Source: Macrobrachium rosenbergii (Eukaryota; Arthropoda; Malacostraca; Decapoda; Palaemonidae). From it: 64,000 nt of DNA. Both the position numbers and the translations under genes were made by a program. Within the stretch, counting starts at the first letter, position 1. Every line of letters starts with the position of its first letter. The DNA lies in NCBI RefSeq assembly GCF_040412425.1, contig NC_089755.1, positions 58,124,298 to 58,188,297 of the forward strand. The letters are read 5' to 3'. Below the pieces are notes generated by a model. The model had not been told where the DNA came from, did not search any database, and saw only the letters and a list, made by a program, of their open reading frames with translations. Shown piece by piece: positions 1 through 12,080 of the stretch.

Positions 1-127
1 TTCTACACTTATCATCCACTTTCTGTAACAATCTCTTCTTGTCCATTATATAACTTCTGAATCATACACTTTTCACTAACCCATTGTACTTCCATCAGTC
101 TATATTCAGGCTCAAAATAAGACGTGA

Positions 128-285
128 TGGTTCAGATTCCAGATTCTTTAATTTGCAAAGTACTACAAGCTTTCGAAGACATACTGTCTTCCTCATCAGG
201 TACTGGTGCATAGGTACCTGATGAAGAATACTATGTCTTCGAAAACTTGTAATTTGTAAATTAAAGAATATGGAATCTAAACCCA
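128..285. repeat. Foldback (long inverted-repeat) element, copy 1
   Basis: Two arms of about 70 bp are near-complementary: the left arm runs from TGGTTCAGATTCCAGATTC through TTCGAAGACATA to CATCAGGTAC, and the right arm from GTACCTGATG through TATGTCTTCGAA to GGAATCTAAACCCA. The loop is only about 8 nt (TGGTGCAT). It could fold into one long hairpin. It abuts the (TA)n tract directly. No protein is encoded. Confidence 0.8.
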
Positions 286-410
<125 letters not shown>

Positions 411-645
411 AAAAAGGAACTTTTCTCAGCTGGGGTTCGAACCCAGCTAGTGGAAATAAAGAGAATGATTTAGAGAGGTTGGAAAGCAAGACTGAAAGAA
501 AGGGAATAAGAAATGAGGTAAAGTAAAAGGCTAAAAAAGTTGGTTACAGCAGCTCGGGGCCGAAGGGACGCTGCAGACACCCTTTAGTAATGCCTACAGT
601 GCGCCGTGTGAGGTGCACTGACAGCATTACCCCCCTACAGGGAAA
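411..645 (+). mobile_element. SINE-like element, copy 1
   Basis: The 5' part contains GCTGGGGTTCGAACCCAGC, a palindromic sequence matching a Pol III B box. The body matches the copies at 25557 and 28461 (GGGGCCGAAGGGACGCTGC; TAATGCCTACAGTGC; GAGGTGCACTGACAGC), and the element ends near CCCCCCTACAGGG. The B-box head is absent from the 28461 copy, so this looks like a chimeric or subfamily form. No A box was identified with confidence. Confidence 0.75.
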
Positions 646-1103
646 GGTTTCTTCATTTCATTTCTTATTTTGGATTTGAAAGGTTTCACTGGAAATCATA
701 AACAAAAGTATTGGGAAATCAAGGAGTAACTGAGTTCATTGTATGGCAATTATTATTTTTATATGATGAAAAGGACCAGAAAGGTTTTATGTAAATATTG
801 ATAGATAATTGCTCTATGGAAAAACAAATTACAGATGCTGCCATGTTCTTCACTCAAATGCTGACTCATGGATGAATGCCTTGTGCAGAAAACTACATTA
901 ATATCAGCCAATTCAGGTACCTACAGAGATAGCTCATACTGCGCCACTCACCTCCCGTCTTGCCTGCACCCCACCCATTTATCAAACAATTTCTGTAACA
1001 CTCTCTTCTTGTCTATTATATAACTTCTGAATCATACACTTTTCACTAACCCACTGTACTTCAGTCAGTATATATGATAACACAGTCTCAAAATAAGACG
1101 TGA

Positions 1104-1271
1104 TGGTTCAGATTCCAGATTCTTTAATTTACAAAGTACTAAAAGCTTTCGAAGATATAGTTTTTTCATCAGGTACTGGTGCATAGGTACCTGGTGAAGA
1201 ATACTATGTCTTCTGAAAACTCAAAGAATAAATCTTGTAAATCAAAGAATATATATATAATCTAAACCAAC
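1104..1271. repeat. Foldback element, copy 2 (degenerate)
   Basis: Same arms as the element at 128. The left arm has lost the duplicated GTCTTCC part, and the right arm carries an extra AAACTCAAAGAATAAAT-type insertion, so pairing is weaker. Confidence 0.7.
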
Positions 1272-1286
1272 CTGCCTTACTGAAGC

Positions 1287-1289
<3 letters not shown>

Positions 1290-1367
<78 letters not shown>
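1290..1367. repeat. (TA)n microsatellite
   Basis: About 39 TA dinucleotides. Here the tract is separated from the SINE by about 120 bp that include further short TA/TATG stretches. Confidence 0.97.
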
Positions 1368-1370
<3 letters not shown>

Positions 1371-1490
1371 AATTATGCATACATATATATATTTATATAC
1401 ATATATATATATATGTGTAAATATATCTCAATTCCCATACACAAGATGCAATCCACTGAAATCACTGAAATCCAAAATATGAAATGTTAT

Positions 1491-1727
1491 GAAGAAAAAG
1501 GAACTTTTCCCAGCTAGGGTTCGAACCCAGCTAGTGGAAATGAAGAGAATGATTTAGAGAGGTTGGAAAGCAAAACTGAAAAAAGGGAACAAGAAAGGAG
1601 GTAAAGTAAAAGGCTAAAAAAGTTGATTACAGAAGCTCGGGGCCGAAGGGACGCTGCAGACCCCCTTTAGTAATGCCTACAGTGCTCCATGTGAGGTGCA
1701 TTGACAGCATTAGCCCCCTACGGGTAG
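1491..1727 (+). mobile_element. SINE-like element, copy 2
   Basis: Begins GAAGAAAAAGGAACTTTTCC, has the B-box-like GGTTCGAACCC, and ends CCCCCTACGGG. It is carried inside the ~1-kb macro-repeat, so this copy arose by tandem duplication rather than by an independent insertion. Confidence 0.75.
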
Positions 1728-2197
1728 AGGTTTCTTCATTAATTTCTTATTTTGGGTTTGAAAGGTTTCACTGGAAATCATAAACAAAAGTATTGGGAAA
1801 TCAAGGAATAATTGAGTTTATTGTATGGCAATTATTATTTTAATATGTTGAAAAGGACCAGAAAGGTTTTATGTAAATATTGATAGACGGTTGCTCTATG
1901 GAAAAACATATTACAGTCTCTGCCATGTTCTTCACTAAATGCTGAATCATGGATGAATACCTTGTGCAGAAAACTACCTTAACATCAGCCAATTCAGATA
2001 CCTACAGAGATAGCTCATACTGCGCCACTCACCTCCCATCTTGCCTGCACCCCTCCCTTCAAAATGTTACTTCTACACTTATCATCCACTTTCTGTAACA
2101 ATCTCTTCTTGTCCATTATATAACTTCTGAATCATACACTTTTCACTAACCCTTTGTACTTCCATCAGTCTATATTCAGGCTCAAAATAAGACGTGA

Positions 2198-2353
2198 TGG
2201 TTCAGATTCAGATTCTTTAATTTGCAAAGTACTACAAGCTTTCGAAGACATACTGTCTTCCTCATCAGGTACTGTGCATAGGTACCTGAGAAGAATACTA
2301 TGTCTTCGAAAACTTGTAATTTGTAAATTAAAGAATATGGAATCTAAACCACC
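2198..2353. repeat. Foldback element, copy 3
   Basis: Nearly identical to copy 1 apart from small deletions (the loop reads TGTGCAT; the right arm reads GTACCTGAGAAG). It again directly precedes a TA tract at 2360-2432. Confidence 0.8.
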
Positions 2354-2356
2354 TAG

Positions 2357-2359
<3 letters not shown>

Positions 2360-2432
<73 letters not shown>
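2360..2432. repeat. (TA)n microsatellite
   Basis: About 36 TA dinucleotides between foldback copy 3 and SINE copy 3. Confidence 0.97.
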
Positions 2433-2435
<3 letters not shown>

Positions 2436-2670
2436 GAAAAAGGAACTTTCCTCAGCTGGGGTTCGAACCCAGCTAGTGGAAATGAAGAGAATGATTTAGA
2501 GAGGTTGGAAAGCAAGACTGAAAGAAAGGGAATAAGAAAGGAGGTAAAGTAAAAGACTAAAAAAAGTGGTTACAGCAGCTCGGGGCCGAAGGGACGCTGC
2601 AGACCCCCTTTAGTAACGCCTACAGTGCTCTGTGTGAGGTGCACTGACGGCATTACCCCCCTACGGGGAA
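2433..2670 (+). mobile_element. SINE-like element, copy 3
   Basis: Same organisation as the copies at 411 and 1491: B-box-like palindrome, shared body, and a CCCCCCTACGGGG end. Confidence 0.75.
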
Positions 2671-3260
2671 ACGTTTCTTCATTTCATTTCTTATTTTGGA
2701 TTTGAAGGGCTTCACTGGAAATCATAAACAAAAGTATTGGGAAATCAAGGAGTAACTGAGTTCATTGTATGGCAATTATTATTTTAATATGTTGAAAAGG
2801 ACCAGAAAGGTTTTATTATATATGTAAATATTGATAGATAATTGCTCTATGGAAAAACAAATTACAGTTGCTGCCATGTTCTTCACTCAAATGCTGAATC
2901 ATGGATGGATACCATGTGCAGAAAACTACCTGAATATCAGCCAATTCAGGTACCTACAGCGATAGCTCATACTACGCCACTCACCTCCCATCTTGCCTGC
3001 ACCCCTCCCGTTCAAAATGCTAATTCTGCACTTATCAACCAATTTCTGTACACTCTCTTCTTGTCCATTATATAACTTCTGAATCATACACTTTTCACTA
3101 ACCCACAGTACTTCATTCAGTCTATATATGATAACACAATCTCAAAATACACTGATTTTTAATGTTTGTATAGAGCTTTTTTTGACCTCACTTCTGCAAC
3201 ATTATATTAGGCTTCAATAAAATGGGATAGTTTATATTCCAGATTCACTAATTGACAAAG

Positions 3261-3545
3261 TACAAGCTTTCAAAGGCATACAGTCTTCTTCATCAGGTAC
3301 TGGTGCATAGGTACCTGATGACAAAAGACAAGTACAAGCTTTCAAAGACATTCAGTCTTCTTCTTCAGGTACTGGTGCATAGATACCTGAGGAACAATGA
3401 TAATGTACAAGCTTTCAAAGACTTAGTCTTCTTCATCAGGTACTGGTGCATAGGTACCTGATGAACAATGACAATGTACAAGCTTTCAAAGACATAGTCT
3501 TCTTCATCAGGTACTGGTGCATAGGTACCTGATGAAAAAGACTAC
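3261..3545. repeat. Tandem array of the foldback hairpin core (~72 bp x 4)
   Basis: Four consecutive units read ACAAGCTTTCAAAGACAT, then TCTTCTTCATCAGGTAC, TGGTGCATA and GGTACCTGATGA. This is the central stem-loop of the foldback element without its outer arms. Each unit is itself palindromic around GGTACTGGTGCATAGGTACC. The 3252-3461 open frame here is a by-product. Confidence 0.85.
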
Positions 3546-4346
3546 ATTACTTCCATGAATGAGAATTGGCTAAACAATCCATTCATACATTATCCTCCAG
3601 AGATCTTGATGCTTTTCCTTATTTAATTTATTCTGGGCCTCAATTTTTTCTCCCATCTTACCATTATTGACTACATACGCCCCAAAGTCTGTACATGGAT
3701 CAACCACTTTCATACATCCTCCATCCATGTAGACATTCATTCCTCAATTTTCATTTCTTCCGTTTTCTCTCATCTTTCCGACACTTCCAAACTCTCAATC
3801 AGTCACTGTAGTTCCCCTTCATTATCACCGACAATCATCAGCTAACATCAGCCACTCCACATTTCATTCGTGATCTCATTCTAAACTATTATACCTCTAG
3901 CTGTAATTTCACAAGCTCTACATTTGTCTTATGACAAAGTCAAAGCAGAAGCTTAACTTTTTCATGAGAAACCTCAAATTTACTCTTAACGCATCCTCTG
4001 CACAAACATCCTGAACATTTTCCACATCACATCTTTATCCATTTTATCATAAGATTTCCATTTTTTTTTGTCTTTTCTTCAGTTTATCACAAAACTGTTT
4101 TATTAAAAAATCAATTCGCTCACAAATTCTTCTTTGTGTAAATGTACACTGCTCTTCCCCCTGTCAGTCCTTTTATCATCTACCTTACATTCTCAATCAA
4201 AGTCTGTCATGCACAAGCCAGAGTTTACTTAGCTGTTATGCTCCTAAAACTTTCACATTGATCTCTATCATCCTTTCATTTACACTGTGGAACATATGTC
4301 GTCCATTCCACGGTAACCTTTCTATCATTCATATGTATCTTACACA
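3546..4346. other. Unassigned, no gene seen
   Basis: AT- and CT-rich single-copy-looking sequence. No open frame of note, no repeat structure and no convincing splice or promoter signal was found. Confidence 0.6.
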
Positions 4347-5375
4347 CCTTGGTCAGGTGTGAAGGAAAAGAGGAAGATGTGTGTATAATTGCTAATGTGC
4401 ATTCAGTGTTGTCTGGTAGATGATGTATGATCAGTTACCAGTGTGTTCTTAGTGTTGTCAGGTGTGTTAGGATAGTGGAAGAATGCCTATGTGTATTTAG
4501 TGTTGTCAGGTGTGTAGGGAAAGAGGAAGATGTATGTGTAATGGCTAATGTGTTGTCAGTGTTGTCTGGTAGAAGGGTGCATGATCAGTTACCAGTGTGT
4601 TCTTAGTGTTGTCAGGTGTGCTGGGATAGTGGAAGAATGCTGATATGTATTCAGTGTTGTCAGGTGTGTAGGAAAAGAGGAAGATGTATGTATAATTGCT
4701 AATGTGCATTCAGTGTTGTCTGGTAGAAGATGTATGATCAGTTACCAGTGTGTTCTTAGTGTTGTCAGGTGTGTTGGGATAGTGGAAGAATGCCTATGTG
4801 TATTCAGTGTTGGCAGGTGTGTAGGAAAAGAGGAAGATGTATGTATAATTGCTAATGTGCATTCAGTGTTGTCTGGTAGAAGATGTATGATCAGTTACCA
4901 GTGTGTTCTTAGTGTTGTCAGGTGTGTTGGGATGGTGGAAGAATGCCTATGTGTGTTCAGTGTTGGCAGGTGTGTAGGAAAAGAGGAAGATGCATGTGTA
5001 ATGGCTAATGTGTATTCAGTGTTGTCTGGTAGAAGATGTTTGATCAGTTACCAGTGTGTTCTTAGTGTTGTCAGGTGTGTTGGGGTAGTGGAAGAATGCC
5101 TATGTGTATTCAGTGTTGGCAGGTGTGTAGGAAAAGAGGAAGATGCATGTGTAATGGCTAATGTGTATTCAGTGTTGTCTGGTAGAAGATGTTTGATCAG
5201 TTACCAGTGTGTTCTTAGTGTTGTCAGGTGTGTTGGGGTAGTGGAAGAATGCCTATGTGTATTCAGTGTTGGCAGGTGTGTAGGAAAAGAGGAAGATGCA
5301 CGTGTAATGGCTAATGTGTATTGACTGTTGTCTGGCATTAGATGAATGAATAGTTACCAGTGTATTCCTAGTGCA
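4347..5375. repeat. 153-bp higher-order minisatellite, left block
   Basis: The unit consists of three related ~51-bp subunits beginning GTGTTGTCAGGTGTG, GTGTTGGCAGGTGTG and GTGTTGTCTGGTAGAAGATG. Spacing between equivalent points is exactly 153 bp (for example 5018 and 5171). Because 153 is divisible by three, frames stay open across units; the 206-codon frame at 4704-5324 is explained this way. It is the same family as the 55-bp array further right. Confidence 0.93.
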
Positions 5376-6189
5376 TGGTTAAGTGTGGAGGTCTACTACT
5401 TCTACGTACAGATAGGGCGGCCTGTCGGGTGTTCCGTGGCTGACTGAGAGGAGGAGAGTGACTAGTTCGCCTCAAGTTACCAGTGGCCGAGACAATAACT
5501 ATAGAAGGGGAGATCGCGAGGGCATCTAATCACGGAGAAAATGAGGCTCTGCAAGAAAGCGTAAAGGGCATAGGAAACTGACTAGAGAGGACACCCTTAT
5601 CCTCGGTTCAGTGTTATCCTGAAGAAGAGGAAGAAGAAGAAGAAGAAGAATCTCAAAGAGGAAAGATTTCGTTATGCAGCAATGGACTAGATTAGGATTT
5701 GAACTCTGGCAGTGACTAGGGAAAGAGAGGTAGAGAAAGGCCCTATAACATAAGACTGTACTGGCTCGTCTCACACAGGGTTCATCTCTCTCTCTCAAAG
5801 AGTGGTATCTTGACTCTTTTTGTACTAACTGTAAAGTAATTCCCAAGTCGTTCTTGACAGGTAAAGAGACGACTAGGGGTGAATAAATTAAACAAATAAA
5901 TTAGAGAAATAAATAAGGCAATAAATAAGTAAACAAAAATAAAAATATGCGCAATAGAAAAATACAATCTGATTAGAAAAATAAATCTATAGATCCTCTT
6001 TCTCTCTGCAAGAAGATGAACTCTTTTGTTTCCCTTCTGTGAGTATTGTTTCGGCCAGTGCTCCCCCTTGGGCTTACCGAGTCTATCTACCTCCTCCTTC
6101 CCAGGCTAACTCCACACACCTTTCAAGCCACCCTCTCCCCACATCTGCTTAGTAGAAGTTAGTAGTCCTCAGGTTAACCTTCCATGGAA
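5376..6189. mobile_element. ~0.8-kb inverted-repeat element inserted in the minisatellite
   Basis: Unrelated, more GC-rich DNA interrupts the array. Its left end (about 5374-5515) and right end (about 6025-6187) are imperfect reverse complements. CATGGTTAAGTG...CTACTACTTCTAC on the left matches the reverse complement of GTAGAAGTTAGTAG...GGTTAACCTTCCATG on the right. Further in, AGTGGCCGAGACAATAACTA matches the complement of a right-end TATTGTTTCGGCCAGTG. No transposase is encoded, so it resembles a non-autonomous foldback or MITE-type DNA transposon. A target-site duplication was not resolved because the flanks are repetitive. Confidence 0.65.
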
Positions 6190-8340
6190 TACCTGTTGAT
6201 GTGTATCCACTGTTGTCTGGTAGAAGATGAATGGGTAGTTACCAGTGTATTCTGAGTGTTGTCAGGTGTGTAGGAAAAGAGGAAAATGTATGTGTAATTG
6301 CTAATGTGTATTCACTATTGTCTGGTAGAAGATGTATGATCAGTTACCAGTTTATTCTGAGTGTTGTCAGGTGTGTTGGGATAGTGGAAGAATGCCTATG
6401 GTGTATTCAGCGTTGTCAAGTGTGTAGGGAAAGAGGAAGATGCATGTGTAAAGGCTAATGTGTATGCAGTGTTGTCTGGTAGAAGATGTTTGATCAGTTA
6501 CCAGTGTGTTCTTAGTGTTGTCAGGTGTGTTGGGATGGTGGAAGAATGCCATTGTGTATTCAGTGTTGCTAAGTGTTTAGGGAAAGAGGAGAATGTATGT
6601 GTAGTGGCTAATGTGTATGCAGTGTATGCAGTGTTGTCTGGTAGAAGATGTTTGATCAGTTACCAGTGTGTTCTTAGTGTTGTCAGGTGTGTTGGGATAG
6701 TGGAAGAATGCCATTGTGTATTCAGCGTTGTCAAGTGTGTAGGGAAAGAGGAAGATGCATGTGTAAAGGCTAATGTGTATGCAGTGTTGTCTGGTAGAAG
6801 ATGTTTGATCAGTTACCAGTGTGTTCTTAGTGTTGTCAGGTGTGTTGGGATAGTGGAAGAATGCCATGGTGTATTCAGTGTTGTCAAGTGTGTAGGGAAA
6901 GAGGAGAATGTATGTGTAATGGCTAATGTGTATTCAGTGTTGTCTGGTAGAAGATGTATGATCAGTTACCAGTGTGTTCTTAGTGTTGTCAGGTGTGCTG
7001 GGATGGTGGAAGAACGCCTATGTGTCTTCAGTGTTGTCAGGTGAGTAAGGAAAAAGGAGAATATGTGTGTAATTGCTAATGTGTATTCAGTGTTGTCTGG
7101 TAGAAGATGTTTGATCAGTTACCAGTGTGTTCTTAGTGTTGTCAGGTGTGTTGGGATAGTGGAAGAATGCCATGGTGTATTCAGTGTTGTCAAGTGTGTA
7201 GGGAAAGAGACGAATGTATGTGTAATGGCTAATGTGTATTCAGTGTTGTCTGGTAGAAGATGTATGATCAGTTACCAGTGTGTTCTTAGTGTTGTCAGGT
7301 GTGCTGGGATAGTGGAAGAATGCCTATGTGTATTCAGTGTTGTCAGGTGAGTAAGGAAAAAGGAGAATATGTGTGTAATTGCTAATGTGTATTCAGTGTT
7401 GTCTGGTAGAAGATGTTTGATCAGTTACCAGTGTGTTCTTAGTGTTGTCAGGTGTGTTGGGATAGTGGAAGAATGCCTATGTGTATTCAGTGTTGTCAGG
7501 TGAGCAAGGAAAAAGGAGAATGTGTGTGTAATTGCTAATGTGTATTCAGTGTTGTCTGGTAGAAGATGTATGATCAGTGACCAGTGTATTCTGAGTGTTG
7601 TCAGGTGTGTTGGGATAGTGGAAGAATGCCATTGTGTATTTAGTGTTGTCAAGTGTGTAGGGAAAAAGGAGAACATATGTGTAATGGCTAATGTGTGTTC
7701 AGTGTTGTCTGGTAGAAGATGTGTGATCAGTTACCAGTGTGTTATTAGTGTTGTCAGGTGTGATGGGATAGTGGAAGAATGCCTATGTGTATTCAGTGTT
7801 GTGTGGTGTGTAGGGAAAGAGGAAGATGTATATGTAATTGCTAATGTGTATTCAGTGTTGTCTGGTAGAGGATGAATGAGTAGTTAACAGTGTATTCTTA
7901 GTATTGTCAGGTGTGCTGGGATAATGGAAGAATGTCTACATATATTCAATGTTGTCAGGTGTGTAGGGAAAAAGGAGAATGTACGTGTAATAGCTAATGT
8001 GTGTTCACTGTTGTCTGGTAGAAGATGAATGAGTTGTTACCAGTGTGGTCCTAGTGTTGTCAGGTGTGTCGGGATAGTGGAAGAATACCATTGTGTATTC
8101 AGTGTTGTCAAGTGTGTAGGGAAAATGGAGAATGTATGTGGAATTGCTAATGTGTATTCAGTGTTGTCTGGTAGAAGATGTATGACCTGTTATTACCAGT
8201 GTGTTCTTAGTGTTGGCAGGTGTGTTGGGATAATGGAAGACATTTATTTGATTGTGCGTTGTCAGTGCTGGCAGGTGTCTGGAGCAAATGGAGAAAGTAT
8301 AATTACTAGGATATTTTCAGCGTTGCCAAACATGTGATGA
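6184..8340. repeat. 153-bp higher-order minisatellite, right block
   Basis: Resumes the same three-subunit unit (GTGTTGTCAGGTGTGTTGGG, GTGTTGTCAAGTGTGTAGGG, GTGTTGTCTGGTAGAAGATG) right after the inserted element, with about 14 units. Occasional indels (for example a duplicated TATGCAGTG near 6620) break the open frames into pieces at 6460-7044, 7063-7350 and 7522-7875. The unit becomes irregular beyond 8200. Confidence 0.92.
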
Positions 8341-9640
8341 TAGCAGATGTGGAATTTTCAGTGTATGGATAGTGTAGGTAGGTGAGTGATGTCAGCTGAA
8401 GACGTCTAAATTCCAATGTCTGTGCAGTGTTAGCAAGATTGTGACGATAGAGGATTTGTAATTTCCAATATATGTTCAGTGTTGGCAAGATTTAATGATA
8501 ACAGATGTGTTATTTCCAAGCTGTGTCAAGTGTTGGCAAGCATTGGGTGATAGCAGATGTGTAATTTCCAATGTATGGTTAGTGTTGGCAAGCTTTTGAT
8601 GATAGCAGGAGTAAAATTTCAAATGTTAAGTGTTGGCAAGCGTTTGTGATAGCAGATGTGTACTTTCCAATTATGTTTAGTGTTGGCAAGCTTCTGGTGA
8701 CAGCAGTTGAGCAATTTCCAATCTATGTTAAGTGTTGGCAAGCATTTGATGATAGCAGGTGTGTAATTTTTAATGTATATTTAACGTTGGCAGCAAGAGT
8801 GTGATGATAGCAGATGTGCAATTTTTAATATATGTTAAGTGTTGGCAAGCATTTGATGATAGCAGTTGTGTAATTTCCAATCTACATTTAGTGTTGGCGA
8901 GCATTTGATAATAGTAGATGTGGTATTTTCAATGTATGTTTAGTGTTGGCAAGCTTCTGATGACAGCAGGTGTGTAATTTCCAATCTATGTTAAGTGTTG
9001 GCAAGCATTTGGTGACAGCAGGTGTGTAATTTCTAGTGAATATTAGTGTTGGCAGCAAGCATGTGATGATAGCAGATGTGTAATTTATAATGTATGTTAA
9101 GTGTTGGCAAACTTTTGATGATAGCAGATGGAAAATTTCTAATGTTAAGTGTTGATAAGCATGTGATGATAGCAGATGTGTAATTTCCAATATATGTTTA
9201 GTGTTGGCAAGCTTCTGATGAGAGCATATGTGCAATTGCCAAACTATGTTAAGTGTTGATGATTGTAGATTTGTAATTTCCAGTGTATGTTTGGTGTTGG
9301 CAAGCTTTTGATGATAGCAGATGTGTAATTTTTAATGTACGTTAAGTGTTGGCAAGCTTCTGATGATAGCAGATGTGTAATTCCCAATCTATGTTAAGTG
9401 TTGGCAAGCTTCTGATGATAGCATATGTGTAATTTCCAATCTATGTTAAGTGTTGGCAAGCTTGTGATGATAGCAGATGTGTAATTTCCAATCTATGTTA
9501 AGTGTTGACAAGCATTTAATGAAAGCAGATGTGTAATTTCCAATATATGTTTAGTTTTGGCAAGCATTTAGTGATAGCAGTTGTGTAATCTCCAGTCTAT
9601 GTTAAGTGTTGTCAAGCATTTTATGATAGCAGATGTGTAA
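8341..9640. repeat. Degenerate 53-58-bp minisatellite, left flank of the 55-bp array
   Basis: Monomers of the form GTGTTGGCAAGC(A/T)TNTGATGATAGCAG followed by ATGTGTAATTTCCAATNTATG, with many substitutions and indels. This is the divergent edge that links the 153-bp unit to the 55-bp core. Confidence 0.9.
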
Positions 9641-12080
9641 TTTCCAATCTATGTTAAGTGTTGTAAAGCATTAAATGATAGCAGATGTGTAATTTCCAAT
9701 ATATATATTTATTAGTGTTGGCAAGCATGTGATGATAGCAGATGTGTAATTTCCAATATATATTTATTAGTGTTGTCAAGCATTTTATGATAGCAGATGT
9801 GTAATTTCCAATATATATTTATTAGTGTTGGCAAGCTTTTGATGATAGCAGATGTGTAATTTCCAATCTATGTTAAGTGTTGTAAAGCATTAAATGATAG
9901 CAGATGTGTAATTTCCAATATATATTTATTAGTGTTGGCAAGCATGTGATGATAGCAGATGTGTAATTTCCAATATATATTTATTAGTGTTGGCAAGCAT
10001 GTGATGATAGCAGATGTGTAATTTCCAATATATATTTATTAGTGTTGGCAAGCATGTGATGATAGCTGATGTGTAATTTCCAAAATATATTTATTAGTGT
10101 TGTCAAGCATGTGATGATAGCAAATGTGTAATTTCCAATATATATTTATTAGTGTTGGCAAGCTTTTGATGATAGCAGATGTGTAATTTCCAATCTATGT
10201 TAAGTGTTGTAAAGCATTAAATGATAGCAGATGTGTAATTTCCAATATATATATTTATTAGTGTTGGCAAGCATGTGATGATAGCAGATGAGTAATTTCC
10301 AATATATATTTATTAGTGTTGGCAAGCATTTGATGATGATGATAATTTCAATATGTGTTGGCGATTTGAATTTCCAATATATATTTATTAGGGTTGGCAA
10401 GCATGTGATGATAGCAGATGTGTAATTTCAATATATATTTATTAGTGTTGGCAAGCATGTGATGGTAGCAGATGTGTAATTTCCAATATATATTTATTAG
10501 TGTTGTCAAGCATTTTATGAGAGCAGATGTGTAATTCCAATATATATTTATTAGTGTTGGCAAGCTTTTGATGATAGCAGATGTGTAATTTCCAATCTAT
10601 GTTAAGTGTTGTAAAGCATGTGATGATAGCAGATGTGTAATTTCCAATATATATTTATTAGTGTTGGCAAGCATGTGATGATAGCAGATGTGTAATTTCC
10701 AATATATATTTATTAGTGTTGGCAAGCATGTGATGATAGCTGATGTGTAATTTCCAAAATATATTTATTAGTGTTGTCAAGCATGTGATGATAGCAAATG
10801 TGTAATTTCCAATATATATTTATTAGTGTTGGCAAGCATGTGATGATAGCAGATGTGTAATTTCCAATCTATGTTAAGTGTTGTAAAGCATTAAATGATA
10901 GCAGATGCGTAATTTCCAATATATATATTTATTAGTGTTGGCAAGCATGTGATGATAGCAGATGTGTAATTTCCAATATATATTTATTAGTGTTGGCAAG
11001 CATTTGATGATAGCAGATGTATAATTTCCAATATATATTTATTAGTGTTGGCGAGCATTTGATGATAGCAGATGTGTAATTTCCAATATATATTTATTAG
11101 GGTTGGCAAGCATGTGATGATAGCAGATGTGTAATTTCCAATATATATTTATTAGTGTTGGCAAGCATGTGATGATAGCAGATGTGTAATTTCCAATATA
11201 TATTTATTAGTGTTGGCAAGCATGTGATGATAGCAAATGTGTAATTTCCAATATATATTTATTAGTTTTGTCAAGCATTTTATGATAGCAGATGTGTAAT
11301 TTCCAATATATATTTATTAGTGTTGGCAAGCATGTGATGATAGCAGATGTGTAATTTCCAATATATATTTATTAGTTTTGTCAAGCATTTTATGATAGCA
11401 GATGTGTAATTTCCAATATATATTTATTAGTGTTGGCATTTTATGATAGCATGTGATGATAGCAGATGTGTAATTTCCAATCTATGTTAAGTGTTGTAAA
11501 GCATTAAATGATAGCAGATGCGTAATTTCCAATATATATATTTATTAGTGTTGGGAAGCATGTGATGATAGCAGATGTGTAATTTCCAATATATATTTAT
11601 TAGTGTTGGCAAGCATTTGATGATAGCAGATGTGTAATTTCCAATATATATTTATTAGTGTTGGCAGGCATTTGATGATAGCAGATGTGTAATTTCCAAT
11701 ATATATTTATTAGTGTTGGCAAGCATGTGATGATAGCAGATGTGTAATTTCCAATATATATTTATTAGTGTTGGCAAGCATGTGATGATAGCAGATGTGT
11801 AATTTCCAATATATATTTATTAGTGTTGGCAAGAATGTGATGATGGCAGATGTGTAATTTCCAATATATATTCATTAGTGTTGGCAAGCATGTGATGATA
11901 GCAGATGTGTAATTTCCAATATATATTTATTAGTGTTGGCAAGCTTTTGATGATAGCAGATGTGTAATTTCCAATCTATGTTAAGTGTTGTCAAACATTT
12001 TATGATAGCAGATGTGTAATTTCCAATCTATGTTAAGTGTTGTCAAGCATTTTATGATAGCAGATGTGTAATTTCCAATA
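9641..12080. repeat. Homogeneous 55-bp minisatellite core
   Basis: Nearly identical 55-bp monomers start at 9931, 9986 and 10041 with no drift. The consensus joins AGTGTTGGCAAGCATGTGAT, GATAGCAGATGTGTAATTTC and CAATATATATTTATT. A variant monomer with CTATGTTAAGTGTTGTAAAG occurs at irregular spacing (about 9654, 9873, 10200, 10602, 10874, 11487), which points to segmental duplications rather than a fixed higher-order unit. Confidence 0.95.

Noticed and set aside
411..2670. tRNA genes suggested by GGTTCGAACCC
   Set aside because: Only a B-box-like palindrome is present; no A box, acceptor stem or anticodon arm at proper spacing. Part of a SINE.
5640..5760. Possible tRNA-like B box (GAGTTCAAATCC) on the minus strand inside the inserted element
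   Set aside because: No matching A box or foldable arms were found.
9641..12080. CRISPR-like regular direct repeats
   Set aside because: There are no unique spacers; the whole 55-bp period is conserved and the context is a eukaryotic minisatellite.
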